Positions 52,385 to 61,979 of a DNA stretch of 64,000 nucleotides are shown piece by piece. This DNA is from SIG454 sp045646365. Lineage in GTDB: Bacteria > Bacillota > Clostridia > Monoglobales > Monoglobaceae. Position numbers and translations under genes: made by a program. The notes below the pieces were generated by a model. That model was not told the DNA's origin. It saw only the letters and a program-made list of their open reading frames with translations, and did not search any database. Location: assembly GCA_045646365.1 (NCBI GenBank), contig JAZRKP010000044.1, positions 55,535 through 119,534 on the forward strand, in the 5' to 3' direction. Numbering within the stretch: position 1 is the first letter of the stretch; every line of letters starts with the position of its first letter.

Positions 52385-54280
52385 CTAAATGTTGATAATT
52401 ATAACTCTGCCCAATCCACCTTTAATGGTTTTTGCATCAGTATATACTGCCGCAGTATAGCCTATATACTCTCTCGCCTGATTAACAGAGAGACTTGTAT
52501 ATCCCTGACCTGCTGTGTGTCTGTATATCTGGATATCGTCTGAAAGTTCAACAACGGTACTTCCCACTTTAACTCTCAGTGCATCAATCGCCGTCAGGTT
52601 TCCTCTTGAGGCATTTTTAAGAGGTGAAATAGTTTTAAGAGAGCCACCGTCAAGAATCATTGCAACAGGCATTCCCACCTCAATCTTCACGCCATAAGAC
52701 GAATTATAACTCTTCTCGGTTCCGTTTGTTATAACTCTATACGAGCCTTGAACACTCATTCCTCTTGAAGAAACATTACTTTCTGTCAGAACGCCGTAAG
52801 TATAACCATTATTGCTTACATCCTTTAAAACAACAAAAGAAATATCCTTAAACTCGCCTGTTTCAAGTGCATAAACAATATTTCCGTTGTAAATCTCGTC
52901 TATTGCAATATCTTCAATATCTATAATACTCGCAACCGCTGTTCCTGTGTGGCTTTCCGGTTCATAGATAAGTTCTATAATTGTTGCATCTGATGTAAGA
53001 TAGTAGTCACCTATCTTGTTTTTATTTTTATCAACTTTACCCTCAAGTTTTGAACGGTTTATTTCCCTTGAGAACTGAGCATATCCGTCTTTATCAAAGC
53101 TGATTTTCCCTACTGTTCCGATAAGGTTACTATAATCCTTCTTTGTTTCATAAGCGATACTTTGTCCGTCACCGCTTAAGATATTTATATAAGTTTTTCC
53201 CTCACCCTTATCATAAACACCATCTTCTATGGTTTTGTTTATCGAGAGGAGAACGCCATATTCACTGTTCCCAACAGAACCTAAATCAACAACATCGACG
53301 ATACCGCCGTCTTTACCTATAAGAACGGTAAGTCTTGAGTTAAGCTTATATGAACCGCTTTTCTCACCAAGCTTATCCTTTGCGGTCTGTGTTTCTATAT
53401 TAAGCACATTTCCTGAAATTTCCGCCTGTTCTATATCCGCCTTTGTCGGGTATGCTTCGCGGTATACGCCTGAAATTTTGTCGCAATACACATATATTGT
53501 TTTGTTGCTTTCCGATTTATATACAACATCATACGGCTCAATCAGGTTTACAGATGACGCCTTACCGTCACGGATAACCGTATATCCGCCGACATTACTC
53601 TCTGTTATATTAAGAGCTTTAAGGCTTAAATACGGGTCTGTGGTTGTTACAACAATCGGGTCTGAATATTTAAGACCTGACACCTTTGACAAAAGCTTTT
53701 CGCTGGTGCCGTAAATATTTTCATCAAGTGCGTTATCTATAAGCTGACACGCCTGAGCACGGCTTATTGTATCAAAATCACCCAGATAAATTCCGTCTGT
53801 TATTCCAAGTTCGTTCGCTTTAAGCATATAGGCATATGGCCAGTTATCGCCCAAAATGGATGAGTTATAGCCTAAAAGTCTTAAAACAATAGTTGTCATT
53901 TCCGCATAGGTTATATTATTGTTTGGCATAAAGTCGCCGTTTGGGTAACCGAGGATATACCCTTTATCCGCAACAGCATTAACATAGCCACAGCTCCAAT
54001 GACCAATCTCAACATCACCGAATTTCTTTATACCCTTTTTAGCCGTCGCCTCATCATCAATACCGCTCACAACTGCGGCAATTTTTGCAGTTTCAGCACG
54101 GGTGATACTTCCGCCCGGATTAAAGCTTCCGTTATAGCCGGATACAATTCCGTAATTACTTAAATTCTCTATTGCCGTCTGGTATGCCGCTCCGTCCGGA
54201 ACATCTGCATATCTGCCTGCAAAAGCAGTCATTGAACAAAGCATACATAAAATCAGACAAACAGAAATAATTTTTCGCAT
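52385..54280 (-). CDS. SLH-domain surface protein
   Basis: A 631-residue secreted protein. A signal peptide (1-21) is followed by three SLH domains (about 22-200, with GIVSGYNGSFNPGGSITRAE, GYILGYPNGDFMPNNNITYA and GITDGIYLGDFDTISRAQA), then a long beta-rich region (about 230-631) of repeated short strands and no known motif. It lies 15 bp after the MacB-like permease gene, so it is likely to be expressed with the exporter. The similar layout at 1-1095 suggests a paralogue family. Confidence 0.85.
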   Translation of the reverse strand: MRKIISVCLILCMLCSMTAFAGRYADVPDGAAYQTAIENLSNYGIVSGYNGSFNPGGSITRAETAKIAAVVSGIDDEATAKKGIKKFGDVEIGHWSCGYVNAVADKGYILGYPNGDFMPNNNITYAEMTTIVLRLLGYNSSILGDNWPYAYMLKANELGITDGIYLGDFDTISRAQACQLIDNALDENIYGTSEKLLSKVSGLKYSDPIVVTTTDPYLSLKALNITESNVGGYTVIRDGKASSVNLIEPYDVVYKSESNKTIYVYCDKISGVYREAYPTKADIEQAEISGNVLNIETQTAKDKLGEKSGSYKLNSRLTVLIGKDGGIVDVVDLGSVGNSEYGVLLSINKTIEDGVYDKGEGKTYINILSGDGQSIAYETKKDYSNLIGTVGKISFDKDGYAQFSREINRSKLEGKVDKNKNKIGDYYLTSDATIIELIYEPESHTGTAVASIIDIEDIAIDEIYNGNIVYALETGEFKDISFVVLKDVSNNGYTYGVLTESNVSSRGMSVQGSYRVITNGTEKSYNSSYGVKIEVGMPVAMILDGGSLKTISPLKNASRGNLTAIDALRVKVGSTVVELSDDIQIYRHTAGQGYTSLSVNQAREYIGYTAAVYTDAKTIKGGLGRVIIINI

Positions 54281-54295
54281 AATTTTCTTCCTTTC

Positions 54296-55474
54296 TTAAT
54301 CTGCGTGGAGTGCGTCAATCGGATTAAGCTTTGCCGCTTTATTTGCCGGTGCCCAACCGAAAAATGTTCCGATTGCCGCCGAGAATAAAAATGCAAAAAG
54401 CATAACCGAAATTTGCGGGAATGCATTGACGCCCATAACATTCCCCAGCGCCACCGAGCCTATGGTTCCTATTATAATACCCATAATACCGCCCAGAGAG
54501 CTGACCACAATGGATTCTATAAGGAACTGAGTCAGGATACTGGCTCGTTTCGCACCTATCGCTTTTCTTATACCGATTTCCCTTGTTCTCTCTGTTACGG
54601 AAACAAGCATAATATTCATAATTCCTATTCCGCCTACAACAAGAGAAATTCCTGCGATACCTGCTGTTAAGAGAGCCATCATATTTGTAACCTCGGATAT
54701 TGCATCCATCATTGATGCAACGCTTATAACCATATATTCATCTTCGCTGCCGAAGTGTCGAAACAAGAATCCTTTCAGTGCCGTTGTTGCACTTTCAACC
54801 TTATCCGATGCTGATGCCCAGATTGTGTAAGATCTTATTCTGTCAGTTTTAAAAAGCGTTCTGCCTGCCGTATACGGAACGATAACTATATCGTCCTTTG
54901 AGCCTTCCTCACCGTCTGAAATAGCCTCAAGAACACCAACGACCGTAAATATTTCGTTATTAACCTTAATCGTTTCACCAATCGGATTTCTTCCGCCGTA
55001 AAGCTCATTCACGATATAAGCTCCGATAACGGCATTTTTCCGTCTGTTCTCCGTGTCCAGTTCATTTATAAAACGGCCTATAACAATCTCACGGTCATTA
55101 ACTTTCATATACTCGGAGTTTGTTCCCGTAACGGTTGTTGTTATATTACTGTTCCCGTTTTTAACCATCGCATTCTGTGCTGACATACTGGGAACGACAT
55201 TTTCAATCAAATCAGGAAACTGCTTTTTTAGTCCCTGCATTTCATCGTAGCTTATGCTTTTCGCCGAGTTTCTGCCCGTTATGGTAACATTTATTGCATT
55301 AGCACCCAATGACTCAATAGATTCTGTTATTTGCCCTGTTGAGCCTTGAACAACGCTTACCAAAACGATTACGGCACAAACACCGATTATTATTCCAAGC
55401 ATGGTAAGAAAAGTACGCATTTTACTTGCGCTGATACTTTTCATCGCCATTTTAAACGCCTGTGAAAAATTCAA
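54296..55474 (-). CDS. MacB-type ABC transporter permease
   Basis: A 392-residue membrane protein with the MacB/FtsX layout: one N-terminal helix (KMRTFLTMLGIIIGVCAVIVL), a large external domain (about 50-265), and three C-terminal helices, with the TEREIGIRKAIGAK-like segment (here TERTREIGIRKAIGAK) between them. Such transporters export peptides, antibiotics or lipoprotein-like substrates by mechanotransmission. It forms a tripartite-like set with the ATPase (11 bp upstream) and the adaptor. Confidence 0.9.
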   Translation of the reverse strand: MNFSQAFKMAMKSISASKMRTFLTMLGIIIGVCAVIVLVSVVQGSTGQITESIESLGANAINVTITGRNSAKSISYDEMQGLKKQFPDLIENVVPSMSAQNAMVKNGNSNITTTVTGTNSEYMKVNDREIVIGRFINELDTENRRKNAVIGAYIVNELYGGRNPIGETIKVNNEIFTVVGVLEAISDGEEGSKDDIVIVPYTAGRTLFKTDRIRSYTIWASASDKVESATTALKGFLFRHFGSEDEYMVISVASMMDAISEVTNMMALLTAGIAGISLVVGGIGIMNIMLVSVTERTREIGIRKAIGAKRASILTQFLIESIVVSSLGGIMGIIIGTIGSVALGNVMGVNAFPQISVMLFAFLFSAAIGTFFGWAPANKAAKLNPIDALHAD

Positions 55475-55485
55475 TTATCTCACCT

Positions 55486-56220
55486 CTATACATTAACCTC
55501 TGATTTATCTCCGTCTATTTCGCTGTCGAAAACAATCTTTCCATCCATAATCCTCACGATTCTTTCCGCCTCATGGGCAATCTTATTATCGTGGGTTATA
55601 AGCACAACAGTTTTGCCCTCAGAATGGAGTTCTTTAAGCATACTCAGAACCTCTGCACCCGTTTTGGAGTCAAGGGCACCCGTAGGCTCATCTGCAAGAA
55701 TTATCGGCGGTCTTGCCGCAAGTGCTCTTGCAATGGATGTTCTTTGTTGCTGACCGCCTGAAAGTTCAGATGGTTTATGGTGTCGTCTGTCATACATTTC
55801 AACTCTCTCAAGTGCAGTTTTAGTCATTTCCTTTCTCTTACTTTGCGGAACTCCCGCATATATAAGAGGAAGTTCAACATTTTCCTCCACCGTAAGCTTT
55901 GATAAAAGGTTATACTGCTGAAAGATAAATCCTATTTTCTTATTTCTTATAAAAGCCTGTTCATCATCTTTAAGCTTACTGGCTTCGTTTCCGTCAATAT
56001 AAAAATCCCCCTCTGTCGGCGTGTCGAGACAGCCAATCATATTCATAAGAGTTGATTTTCCTGAACCTGACGGTCCGATGATTGCAACAAACTCATTCGG
56101 TTTTATCTTAAGGTCAACTCCATCAAGAGCTCTGACCTCATTATCACCCATTTTATATATTTTTTTCATATTGCGGATATCAATCATATATTCCGCTCCG
56201 GAAACAAGTTTCTCTGACAC
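55486..56220 (-). CDS. MacB/LolD-type ABC transporter ATPase
   Basis: A 244-residue ATPase with Walker A GPSGSGKST, Q-loop FIFQQYNLL, signature LSGGQQQR, Walker B IILADEPTGALD and the ITHD switch His. The GTG start (56218-56220) directly follows the adaptor's stop, and the ribosome binding site GGAGGAAG lies inside the adaptor's last codons, so translation is coupled. An ATG at 56187 behind GGAGCGGA is an alternative start that would remove 11 residues. Confidence 0.93.
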   Translation of the reverse strand: MSEKLVSGAEYMIDIRNMKKIYKMGDNEVRALDGVDLKIKPNEFVAIIGPSGSGKSTLMNMIGCLDTPTEGDFYIDGNEASKLKDDEQAFIRNKKIGFIFQQYNLLSKLTVEENVELPLIYAGVPQSKRKEMTKTALERVEMYDRRHHKPSELSGGQQQRTSIARALAARPPIILADEPTGALDSKTGAEVLSMLKELHSEGKTVVLITHDNKIAHEAERIVRIMDGKIVFDSEIDGDKSEVNV

Positions 56221-57897
56221 TTATCTTCCTCCTTGCATTCCGCCCGGTCTTGCACCACTCGGCATACCGCCGCCTGGCATTCTTCCGCCACCCATTCCGC
56301 CGGATGGCATTCCACCGCCGTGCATACTGCGCATCATACTCATAAAGTCGTTGTTGCTTCCCGAATACTGCAGATAAACCACGGTATCGCCCTCAGAAAG
56401 ACCTGACTTGATTTCTACTATCATACCATTTGATGCTCCGTATTCAACCTCACAGGATTTGAAATCATCAGGGAACACAGATTCTTCTGTTTCCTTTCCT
56501 GTTGAGAGATATACTGTTGCCTTTCCGCCCTGAGCACCATTTAATGCTGCCTCAGGTATAGTCAGAACATCCCTTGTTTCTGAAATCATTATATTTGCAT
56601 TAACATTCATTCCCGGTTTAAGTTCGCCAGGCTCGTCAATAACAATTTCAACCTCATAGGTTGTTACGCCCTGACCGCTTACTGTACCCTCCGCTGCAAT
56701 TTTTGAAACAACACCGCTGAATCTTCTTCCTTTCAGGGCATCTGCAGTTATGTTCACATTCTGACCAATTCTGATCTGTCCTATATCCAGCTCATCAACA
56801 GATATAGTAAACTTCATTTTGCTCATATCTGCAACAACCATAAGAACTGTCTGTGAATTTGAATTATCAATTTTATCTCCTGCTTCAACATTCTTTGTTA
56901 TAACTGTTCCCGAAATAGGAGCTGTTATATTATAATCATCAAGCTTCTTTCTCTCAGATTTCATTGAAAGCTCAGTTGTTTTCTTATTATTGGCAAGAGA
57001 ATCATTTGTAAGAACGGCTATTAACTGTCCTTTTTTAACCTTGTCTCCGCTTTTAACCTTAAGGCTTGCCACCTTGCCTGATGACTCCGCACGAAGAGAG
57101 GTTGTTCCTCCGCTTTCAACACTTCCCGATTTAGCGGAATATACTGTGCCTGATGAAGTCTTTACCGAACCAGCAACAGTTACGCCCGAAGAAAGTGCTC
57201 CAGGATTTGAGATAACCACCTCAATCTCCTTAAGATAACTTCCGTCTGTTCCTGTTCCTGCATTGGAATCCATCTTATATGTAACCGTCCCATCCATACT
57301 CATCATATAAGATGCACTTGTAACAACAACATGGTCGCCAACTGAAATCTTATCAAAATCCGATGCTGTAAACGGAATTCGTACCTTTAAATTATCATTA
57401 TTTATAATTTTCCCGATTTCACCGCCATTTACACTGTCCCCAACATTGAGATTGAAATTTGTCAGTGTTCCTGACGCAGGAGCGTAAATGTTAAGGTCAG
57501 CAATACTCTTATTAACCTCACTCAGATTTATCTGGCTTCTCTCAAGGCTTAGCTGAGCATCCTCATCATCAATTCTGTATAATGTATCACCCTCGTTAAC
57601 GAAATCGCCCTCTTTAAATGGAGAAGAAATAACCTCGCCTCTTACAAGAGCTGTTATCTCTCTTCTCTCATAAGGTTCAACTGTCCCGCTTTGCTCAACA
57701 GTTTCAATAATATTACCAATCTGAGCAGTTGCAGTTACTCGCATAGCCTGAACCTGTTCTTCTTTTCCTCCGCAGGAAAATAAAAGAACAACAATCAGCA
57801 ATATTGCAATCCCTATAAATATAAGCTTTTTCACTCCGAGTTTCTGATAGATACTTCCGAAAAAGCCTTTAAATTTGCCGAAAATTCCTTTCATCAT
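56221..57897 (-). CDS. HlyD/MacA-like membrane-fusion adaptor with Met/Gly-rich tail
   Basis: A 558-residue protein, ATG behind AGGAGG. An N-terminal membrane helix (about 23-43, ending in a Cys, FIGIAILLIVVLLFSCGG) is followed by two biotinyl-lipoyl-like hairpins (about 60-150 and 260-350, GTVEPYERREITALVRGEV) and beta-barrel domains (EVEIVIDEPGELKPGMNVNA). The last 40 residues are rich in Met, Gly, Pro and Arg (MMRSMHGGGMPSGG and more). In monoderms such adaptors hand substrates to MacB-type permeases. The tail resembles metal-binding low-complexity tails, but its role is open. Confidence 0.88.
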   Translation of the reverse strand: MMKGIFGKFKGFFGSIYQKLGVKKLIFIGIAILLIVVLLFSCGGKEEQVQAMRVTATAQIGNIIETVEQSGTVEPYERREITALVRGEVISSPFKEGDFVNEGDTLYRIDDEDAQLSLERSQINLSEVNKSIADLNIYAPASGTLTNFNLNVGDSVNGGEIGKIINNDNLKVRIPFTASDFDKISVGDHVVVTSASYMMSMDGTVTYKMDSNAGTGTDGSYLKEIEVVISNPGALSSGVTVAGSVKTSSGTVYSAKSGSVESGGTTSLRAESSGKVASLKVKSGDKVKKGQLIAVLTNDSLANNKKTTELSMKSERKKLDDYNITAPISGTVITKNVEAGDKIDNSNSQTVLMVVADMSKMKFTISVDELDIGQIRIGQNVNITADALKGRRFSGVVSKIAAEGTVSGQGVTTYEVEIVIDEPGELKPGMNVNANIMISETRDVLTIPEAALNGAQGGKATVYLSTGKETEESVFPDDFKSCEVEYGASNGMIVEIKSGLSEGDTVVYLQYSGSNNDFMSMMRSMHGGGMPSGGMGGGRMPGGGMPSGARPGGMQGGR

Positions 57898-57975
57898 CTT
57901 ACCTCCTGATTTTTTCTACGGACTATTTTACATTTTCTTTGTGTTTTCTGTGTGAAAATCCCAATAAAAATAAAA

Positions 57976-57995
57976 AAGTGTTTAAAAAAACACTT
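57976..57995 (-). terminator. Hairpin with U-run in the leader before the exporter operon
   Basis: AAGTGTTT/AAACACTT with a four-base loop, followed on the minus strand by TTTTTTATTTTT. It lies 79 bp upstream of the adaptor start and after the pfkA terminator, so it is either a second stop for pfkA or an attenuator. Confidence 0.55.
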
Positions 57996-58043
57996 CAACC
58001 CCCTGCCCCCAATCTTGGGGGATTAAGGTGCACTTTTGTGTAA

Positions 58044-58081
58044 TATAGGAAATTACAACATAATAGTAGTAATTTCCTATA
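58044..58081. repeat. 13-bp perfect inverted repeat
   Basis: TATAGGAAATTAC (58044-58056) and GTAATTTCCTATA (58069-58081) are exact inverted copies with a 12-bp spacer. A further G/C hairpin CCCCCAA-TC-TTGGGGG sits at 58006-58021. Both lie between pfkA and the exporter operon. Confidence 0.6.
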
Positions 58082-58088
58082 AGATAAA

Positions 58089-58120
58089 AATATTGCAAGG
58101 GGAACACCCCTTGCAATATT
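58089..58120 (-). terminator. Terminator of pfkA
   Basis: A perfect 14-bp stem (AATATTGCAAGGGG with its complement) and four-base loop, followed by TTTTATC on the minus strand, 11 bp after the pfkA stop. Confidence 0.9.
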
Positions 58121-58131
58121 CTATTCACAAT

Positions 58132-59232
58132 TTAGTCACCAAATGCAACACCCATTGCTTTAGCAATAGTAACAAGCTCACCGTTTGGATCAACAGCCTT
58201 GTTTGCGCCGATAACATTTTCAAGAGAATCGTAAGACATTTTGTTACCTTTAAGTGTAACCATATTACCGAACTTACCGCTCATAAGAAGTTCAACAGCC
58301 GCACAACCATATCTTGTTGACAAGATTCTGTCGTTTGGAGTTGTTGTACCACCACGCTGAACATGACCTAATACTGCAGCTCTAGCTTCAAGACCAACAA
58401 GTTTTTCAAGCTGGTCAGCAACATGGTTACCGATACCGCCGAGTCTTAATGGGTCAGGGCTGTTTTCAACAACCTTTGAAACCATAACTTCTCCGCCCTT
58501 TGGCTTAGCACCTTCAGCAACAACAACGATTGCGTAATTCTTACCTCTCTTGATATTTTCTTTGATTGAATCTGCAACCTTTTCAATGTCATATTCAATT
58601 TCAGGGATAAGGATTGCATCAGCTCCGCCTGCAACACCTGCTGACAAAGCGAGGAAACCTGCATATCTTCCCATTGCTTCAACAACTAAAATTCTGCTGT
58701 GAGATTCAGCTGTTGTTATAAGTCTGTCAATAGCCTCTGCGCCAACGGAAACAGCCGTGTCAAAACCAAATGTTGTATCTGTTGATGCAAGGTCGTTATC
58801 GATTGTCTTAGGAACGCCAATAACCTTAATACCTTTTCTTGAGAAGTCACGACCGCTTGTGAGAGTACCATCGCCACCGATGATAACCAAAGCGTCAATA
58901 CCTGCCTTCTTAAGATTTTCAACACCAACATCAGAATAGTCCCCGTGATGTTCAACACCGTTTTCATCTGTAAATGTGTAATCAAAAAGGTTATCCTTAT
59001 TGGAGCTATACAAAATCGTACCGCCCTTTGGAAGGATATCTGCAACAGTATCTAATGTAAGATTAACAAACTCGTCTCCGCCGAGGAATAATCCACGGTA
59101 ACCGTGTTTAATACCAACAACCTCAAGACCATACTTTAAGATAGCTGTCTTTGTAACCGCTCTGATAACTGCGTTAAGACCCGGGCAATCGCCTCCACCT
59201 GTCATAACACCAATTCTTTTAATTTCACTCAT
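58132..59232 (-). CDS. pfkA: 6-phosphofructokinase
   Basis: A 366-residue phosphofructokinase from the ATG at 59230-59232; eight codons of the longer frame precede it and contain the AAAGG site. It phosphorylates fructose 6-phosphate in glycolysis. The GGGDCPGLN start, GGDGTLTSGRDF, PKTIDND, and a C-terminal GGTTTPNDRILSTR are present. Gly in GGDGT with Lys in PKTIDND is the combination of the long group III clade. PPi-using enzymes have Asp at the first place, so ATP is the likelier donor. It is monocistronic, with its own terminator. Confidence 0.93.
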   Translation of the reverse strand: MSEIKRIGVMTGGGDCPGLNAVIRAVTKTAILKYGLEVVGIKHGYRGLFLGGDEFVNLTLDTVADILPKGGTILYSSNKDNLFDYTFTDENGVEHHGDYSDVGVENLKKAGIDALVIIGGDGTLTSGRDFSRKGIKVIGVPKTIDNDLASTDTTFGFDTAVSVGAEAIDRLITTAESHSRILVVEAMGRYAGFLALSAGVAGGADAILIPEIEYDIEKVADSIKENIKRGKNYAIVVVAEGAKPKGGEVMVSKVVENSPDPLRLGGIGNHVADQLEKLVGLEARAAVLGHVQRGGTTTPNDRILSTRYGCAAVELLMSGKFGNMVTLKGNKMSYDSLENVIGANKAVDPNGELVTIAKAMGVAFGD

Positions 59233-59548
59233 AATAACATTACCTTTCTTCCACAAAATTACATCACGAAACCGTCTGTGGACGGGCGGTTCGCCTAACC
59301 GGATTTTATTTCCCGGATAATCTGCTTATTTTATTTTTCCCAGCAAGTCAGTTATATACTCGCTTGTCAAAAATATAACATTCATATTATATATTATATT
59401 ATGATTTTTTTCAAGTATATTTTTAAAAATTTTACAAATTATTTAAAATTATGTAAGATTTTTCTGTTTTTTACGCTATTTTATTAACCTGAGGCACGAT
59501 TTGACATATATTACTCATAAGAAGTTTTAATGAAAAGGAGATAATCTT

Positions 59549-59782
59549 ATGCAAGATATAATTCCCCTCTCTGACCTCCCTTTAGAACAAAATAGCAAAA
59601 TTGCGACAGTTCTTGTCAATTCTCATATTAAGCAACGGCTTCTTGATTTAGGATTTATTCAGGGAACTGATATAAGCTGTGTTCTGAAAAATCCTGCCAA
59701 TGACCTCTTTGCTTATCTTGTCCGCGGAACAGTTATCGCCCTTCGCAAGGAGGACTCATCAAAGATTTTTGTTACTGTATAA
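59549..59782 (+). CDS. feoA: FeoA-type ferrous iron transport protein
   Basis: A 77-residue SH3-like protein, ATG behind AAAAGGAG. The FeoA pattern is visible in IKQRLLDLGFIQGTDIS and the end VIALRKEDSSKIFV. It supports FeoB in Fe(II) uptake. The feoB gene starts 12 bp downstream. The 316-bp region shared with the divergent pfkA gene has no obvious Fur box that I can point to. Confidence 0.9.
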   Translation: MQDIIPLSDLPLEQNSKIATVLVNSHIKQRLLDLGFIQGTDISCVLKNPANDLFAYLVRGTVIALRKEDSSKIFVTV

Positions 59783-59794
59783 AAGGAGGGCAAT

Positions 59795-61873
59795 ATGGGA
59801 CTCACAGTTAAATCAACGGGATACGGGACATCAAAATCCGTACCCGAAATTTCTAAGGCATCACCAAACGATAAAATTATTGCCCTTGCAGGAAATCCTA
59901 ATGTTGGGAAAAGCACGGTTTTCAACGCCTTAACAGGATTAAGGCAACACACCGGGAACTGGCCCGGCAAAACTGTTGAAATTGCCTGCGGTGAATACAA
60001 CTATGATAAAAGTAAATATATAATTGTTGATATTCCGGGAACCTATTCGCTAAAGTCACGCTCCCCTGAAGAAGAGGTTGCCCGTGACTTTATTATAAGC
60101 GGTATTCCCGACGCAACGGTTGTGGTCTGTGACGCAACCTGTCTTGAGCGAACACTTTGCCTTGCTCTGCAAACTCTCGAAATAACGGATAATCTCATTA
60201 TCTGCGTCAATCTTCTCGACGAAGCCAAACGGAAAGGTATTTCCGTTAACCTTGACAGAATCGCCGAAAAGCTTGGTGTTCCAGTCATTGGAATATGTGC
60301 AAAAACCAAGTCAGGGTTAGCTGAACTTACCGAAAAAATAGCCGAGGTTTCCCAAAACGGAAATCTCTCCCCCACTAAAATCCGATACCCTAATACAATC
60401 GAAGAGGCTATCAAAATTTTATCCGAATTTGGTGTTTCCCGAAAGACAGCAATTTCATATCTTGAGAAAGATACTGTTCCCGATTCGGATACCGAACAGA
60501 CTGCTCTTGAAAACGCCTTTTCCTATCTTGCACAAAATGGGATTGCAGAGAAAAAAATCCCTGAGATTATTTCTTCATCTGTGGTTCTTTTTGCAGAGGA
60601 GATTTGTCTGGATACTGTCACGCATAATTATGATAGTTACGGGGGAGTTGACCGAAAAATTGACAAACTGCTCACAAGCAGACTTTTCGGCTATCCCGTT
60701 ATGCTTACTCTTCTTACATTTATATTATGGCTCACGGTCACGGGGGCAAACTATCCATCGGAACTACTGTCAACTCTGTTGTTTTCTCTTGAAGATAAGC
60801 TTTTATGTTTTACAGAATTTTGTCATTTCCCTCAAATAGTTTCAGAAATGCTTGTCTTCGGGGTTTGCCGTTGTCTTTTCTGGGTAGTTTCTGTTATGCT
60901 TCCGCCTATGGCTATATTTTTTCCGCTTTTCACTCTTTTGGAGGATTTAGGTTTTCTGCCCAGAATTGCCTTTAATCTTGACCATATTTTTAAGAAATGT
61001 AAAACCTGCGGAAAGCAAGCACTTACAATGTGTATGGGACTTGGCTGTAATGCCGCAGGAGTTGTCGGGTGCAGAATTATCGATTCACCCCGTGAACGGC
61101 TCATCGCAATCATAACCAACTCTCTGATTCCCTGCAACGGAAAATTTCCCACCATAATTTCCGTTATGACAATGTTTTTTGCATTCAGCATAACGGGCAG
61201 TTTTAAATCCCTGTTTTCTGCCTTTGTTTTAACCGCAGTAATCGGGCTTGGTATTATACTGACCTTTGCTCTCTCCGCCTTTCTGTCAAAAACATTTCTT
61301 AAAGGTGAGCCGTCTGCTTTTTGTATGGAGCTTCCGCCCTACCGAAAGCCACTTATTATAAAGGTTCTTATCCGTTCCATTCTTGACAGAACCCTGTTCG
61401 TTCTCGGCAGAGCCGCAATAGTTGCCGCTCCGTCAGGACTTATCATCTGGCTTATGGCAAACATTTCTGTAAACGGCACTTCTTTATTGGAATACTGTTC
61501 GGCATTTCTTAACCCTTTAGGCTCTCTTATGGGCCTTGACGGAGTTATGATTATGGCATTCATTTTAGGTTTCCCCGCAAACGAAATAGTTATGCCTATA
61601 GCTATTATGGCGTATATGTCAGGCGGAACTCTGGTTGATATTTCCAACCTGTCAGCTCTCAGGGAACTTCTTATCGCCAACGGCTGGACACCTATAACCG
61701 CAATATGCACCGTCATTTTCTCTCTTGTTCATTTTCCTTGTTCGACAACCTGCATTACTATATATAAGGAAACAAAAAGTGTTAAATGGACTACACTCGC
61801 TTTCATTCTACCAACTCTTATAGGAGTTATTCTGTGCATTTTGGTTAATTTCATCTGTCAAATCTTAATATAA
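59795..61873 (+). CDS. feoB: FeoB ferrous iron transporter
   Basis: A 692-residue protein, ATG behind AAAAGGAGGG. The N-terminal G domain (about 28-190) has G1 GNPNVGKST, the G3 region DIPGTYSL and the NLLDEAKRKG segment in place of the usual NxxD. Gate and core membrane domains follow (GYPVMLTLLTF, CNAAGVVGCRIID, NSLIPCNGKFP, FILGFPANEIVMPI). FeoB imports Fe(II), matching the many Fe-S proteins encoded in this window. A terminator follows at 61878. Confidence 0.97.
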   Translation: MGLTVKSTGYGTSKSVPEISKASPNDKIIALAGNPNVGKSTVFNALTGLRQHTGNWPGKTVEIACGEYNYDKSKYIIVDIPGTYSLKSRSPEEEVARDFIISGIPDATVVVCDATCLERTLCLALQTLEITDNLIICVNLLDEAKRKGISVNLDRIAEKLGVPVIGICAKTKSGLAELTEKIAEVSQNGNLSPTKIRYPNTIEEAIKILSEFGVSRKTAISYLEKDTVPDSDTEQTALENAFSYLAQNGIAEKKIPEIISSSVVLFAEEICLDTVTHNYDSYGGVDRKIDKLLTSRLFGYPVMLTLLTFILWLTVTGANYPSELLSTLLFSLEDKLLCFTEFCHFPQIVSEMLVFGVCRCLFWVVSVMLPPMAIFFPLFTLLEDLGFLPRIAFNLDHIFKKCKTCGKQALTMCMGLGCNAAGVVGCRIIDSPRERLIAIITNSLIPCNGKFPTIISVMTMFFAFSITGSFKSLFSAFVLTAVIGLGIILTFALSAFLSKTFLKGEPSAFCMELPPYRKPLIIKVLIRSILDRTLFVLGRAAIVAAPSGLIIWLMANISVNGTSLLEYCSAFLNPLGSLMGLDGVMIMAFILGFPANEIVMPIAIMAYMSGGTLVDISNLSALRELLIANGWTPITAICTVIFSLVHFPCSTTCITIYKETKSVKWTTLAFILPTLIGVILCILVNFICQILI

Positions 61874-61877
61874 TTCT

Positions 61878-61905
61878 AAAAAACCGCACAAATTGCGGTT
61901 TTTTT
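61878..61905 (+). terminator. Terminator of feoAB
   Basis: AAAAAACCGCA pairs with TGCGGTTTTTT around five bases, four bases after the feoB stop. Confidence 0.92.
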
Positions 61906-61916
61906 ATATTTCCCTC

Positions 61917-61945
61917 TTGACTTTATCACTTTAGTATGCTAAAAT
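61917..61945 (+). promoter_or_regulatory. Promoter of the histidine operon
   Basis: TTGACT (61917-61922), 17 bp, TAAAAT (61940-61945), 34 bp before the ATG of the TrpR-family regulator. Confidence 0.8.
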
Positions 61946-61952
61946 GATAAAG
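61921..61952. promoter_or_regulatory. 32-bp palindromic operator over the his promoter
   Basis: CTTTATCACTTTAG (61921-61934) and CTAAAATGATAAAG (61939-61952) are inverted copies matching at 13 of 14 positions around four central bases. The site covers the spacer and the -10. The TrpR-family protein encoded just downstream is the likely repressor. Confidence 0.75.
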
Positions 61953-61979
61953 TATTTTAATAAGGGGGGTTGGATTATT

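Noticed and set aside
59257..59548. Fur box or riboswitch before feoA
   Set aside because: TTGACA and TATATT-like elements occur but no convincing Fur palindrome or aptamer core could be identified by eye.
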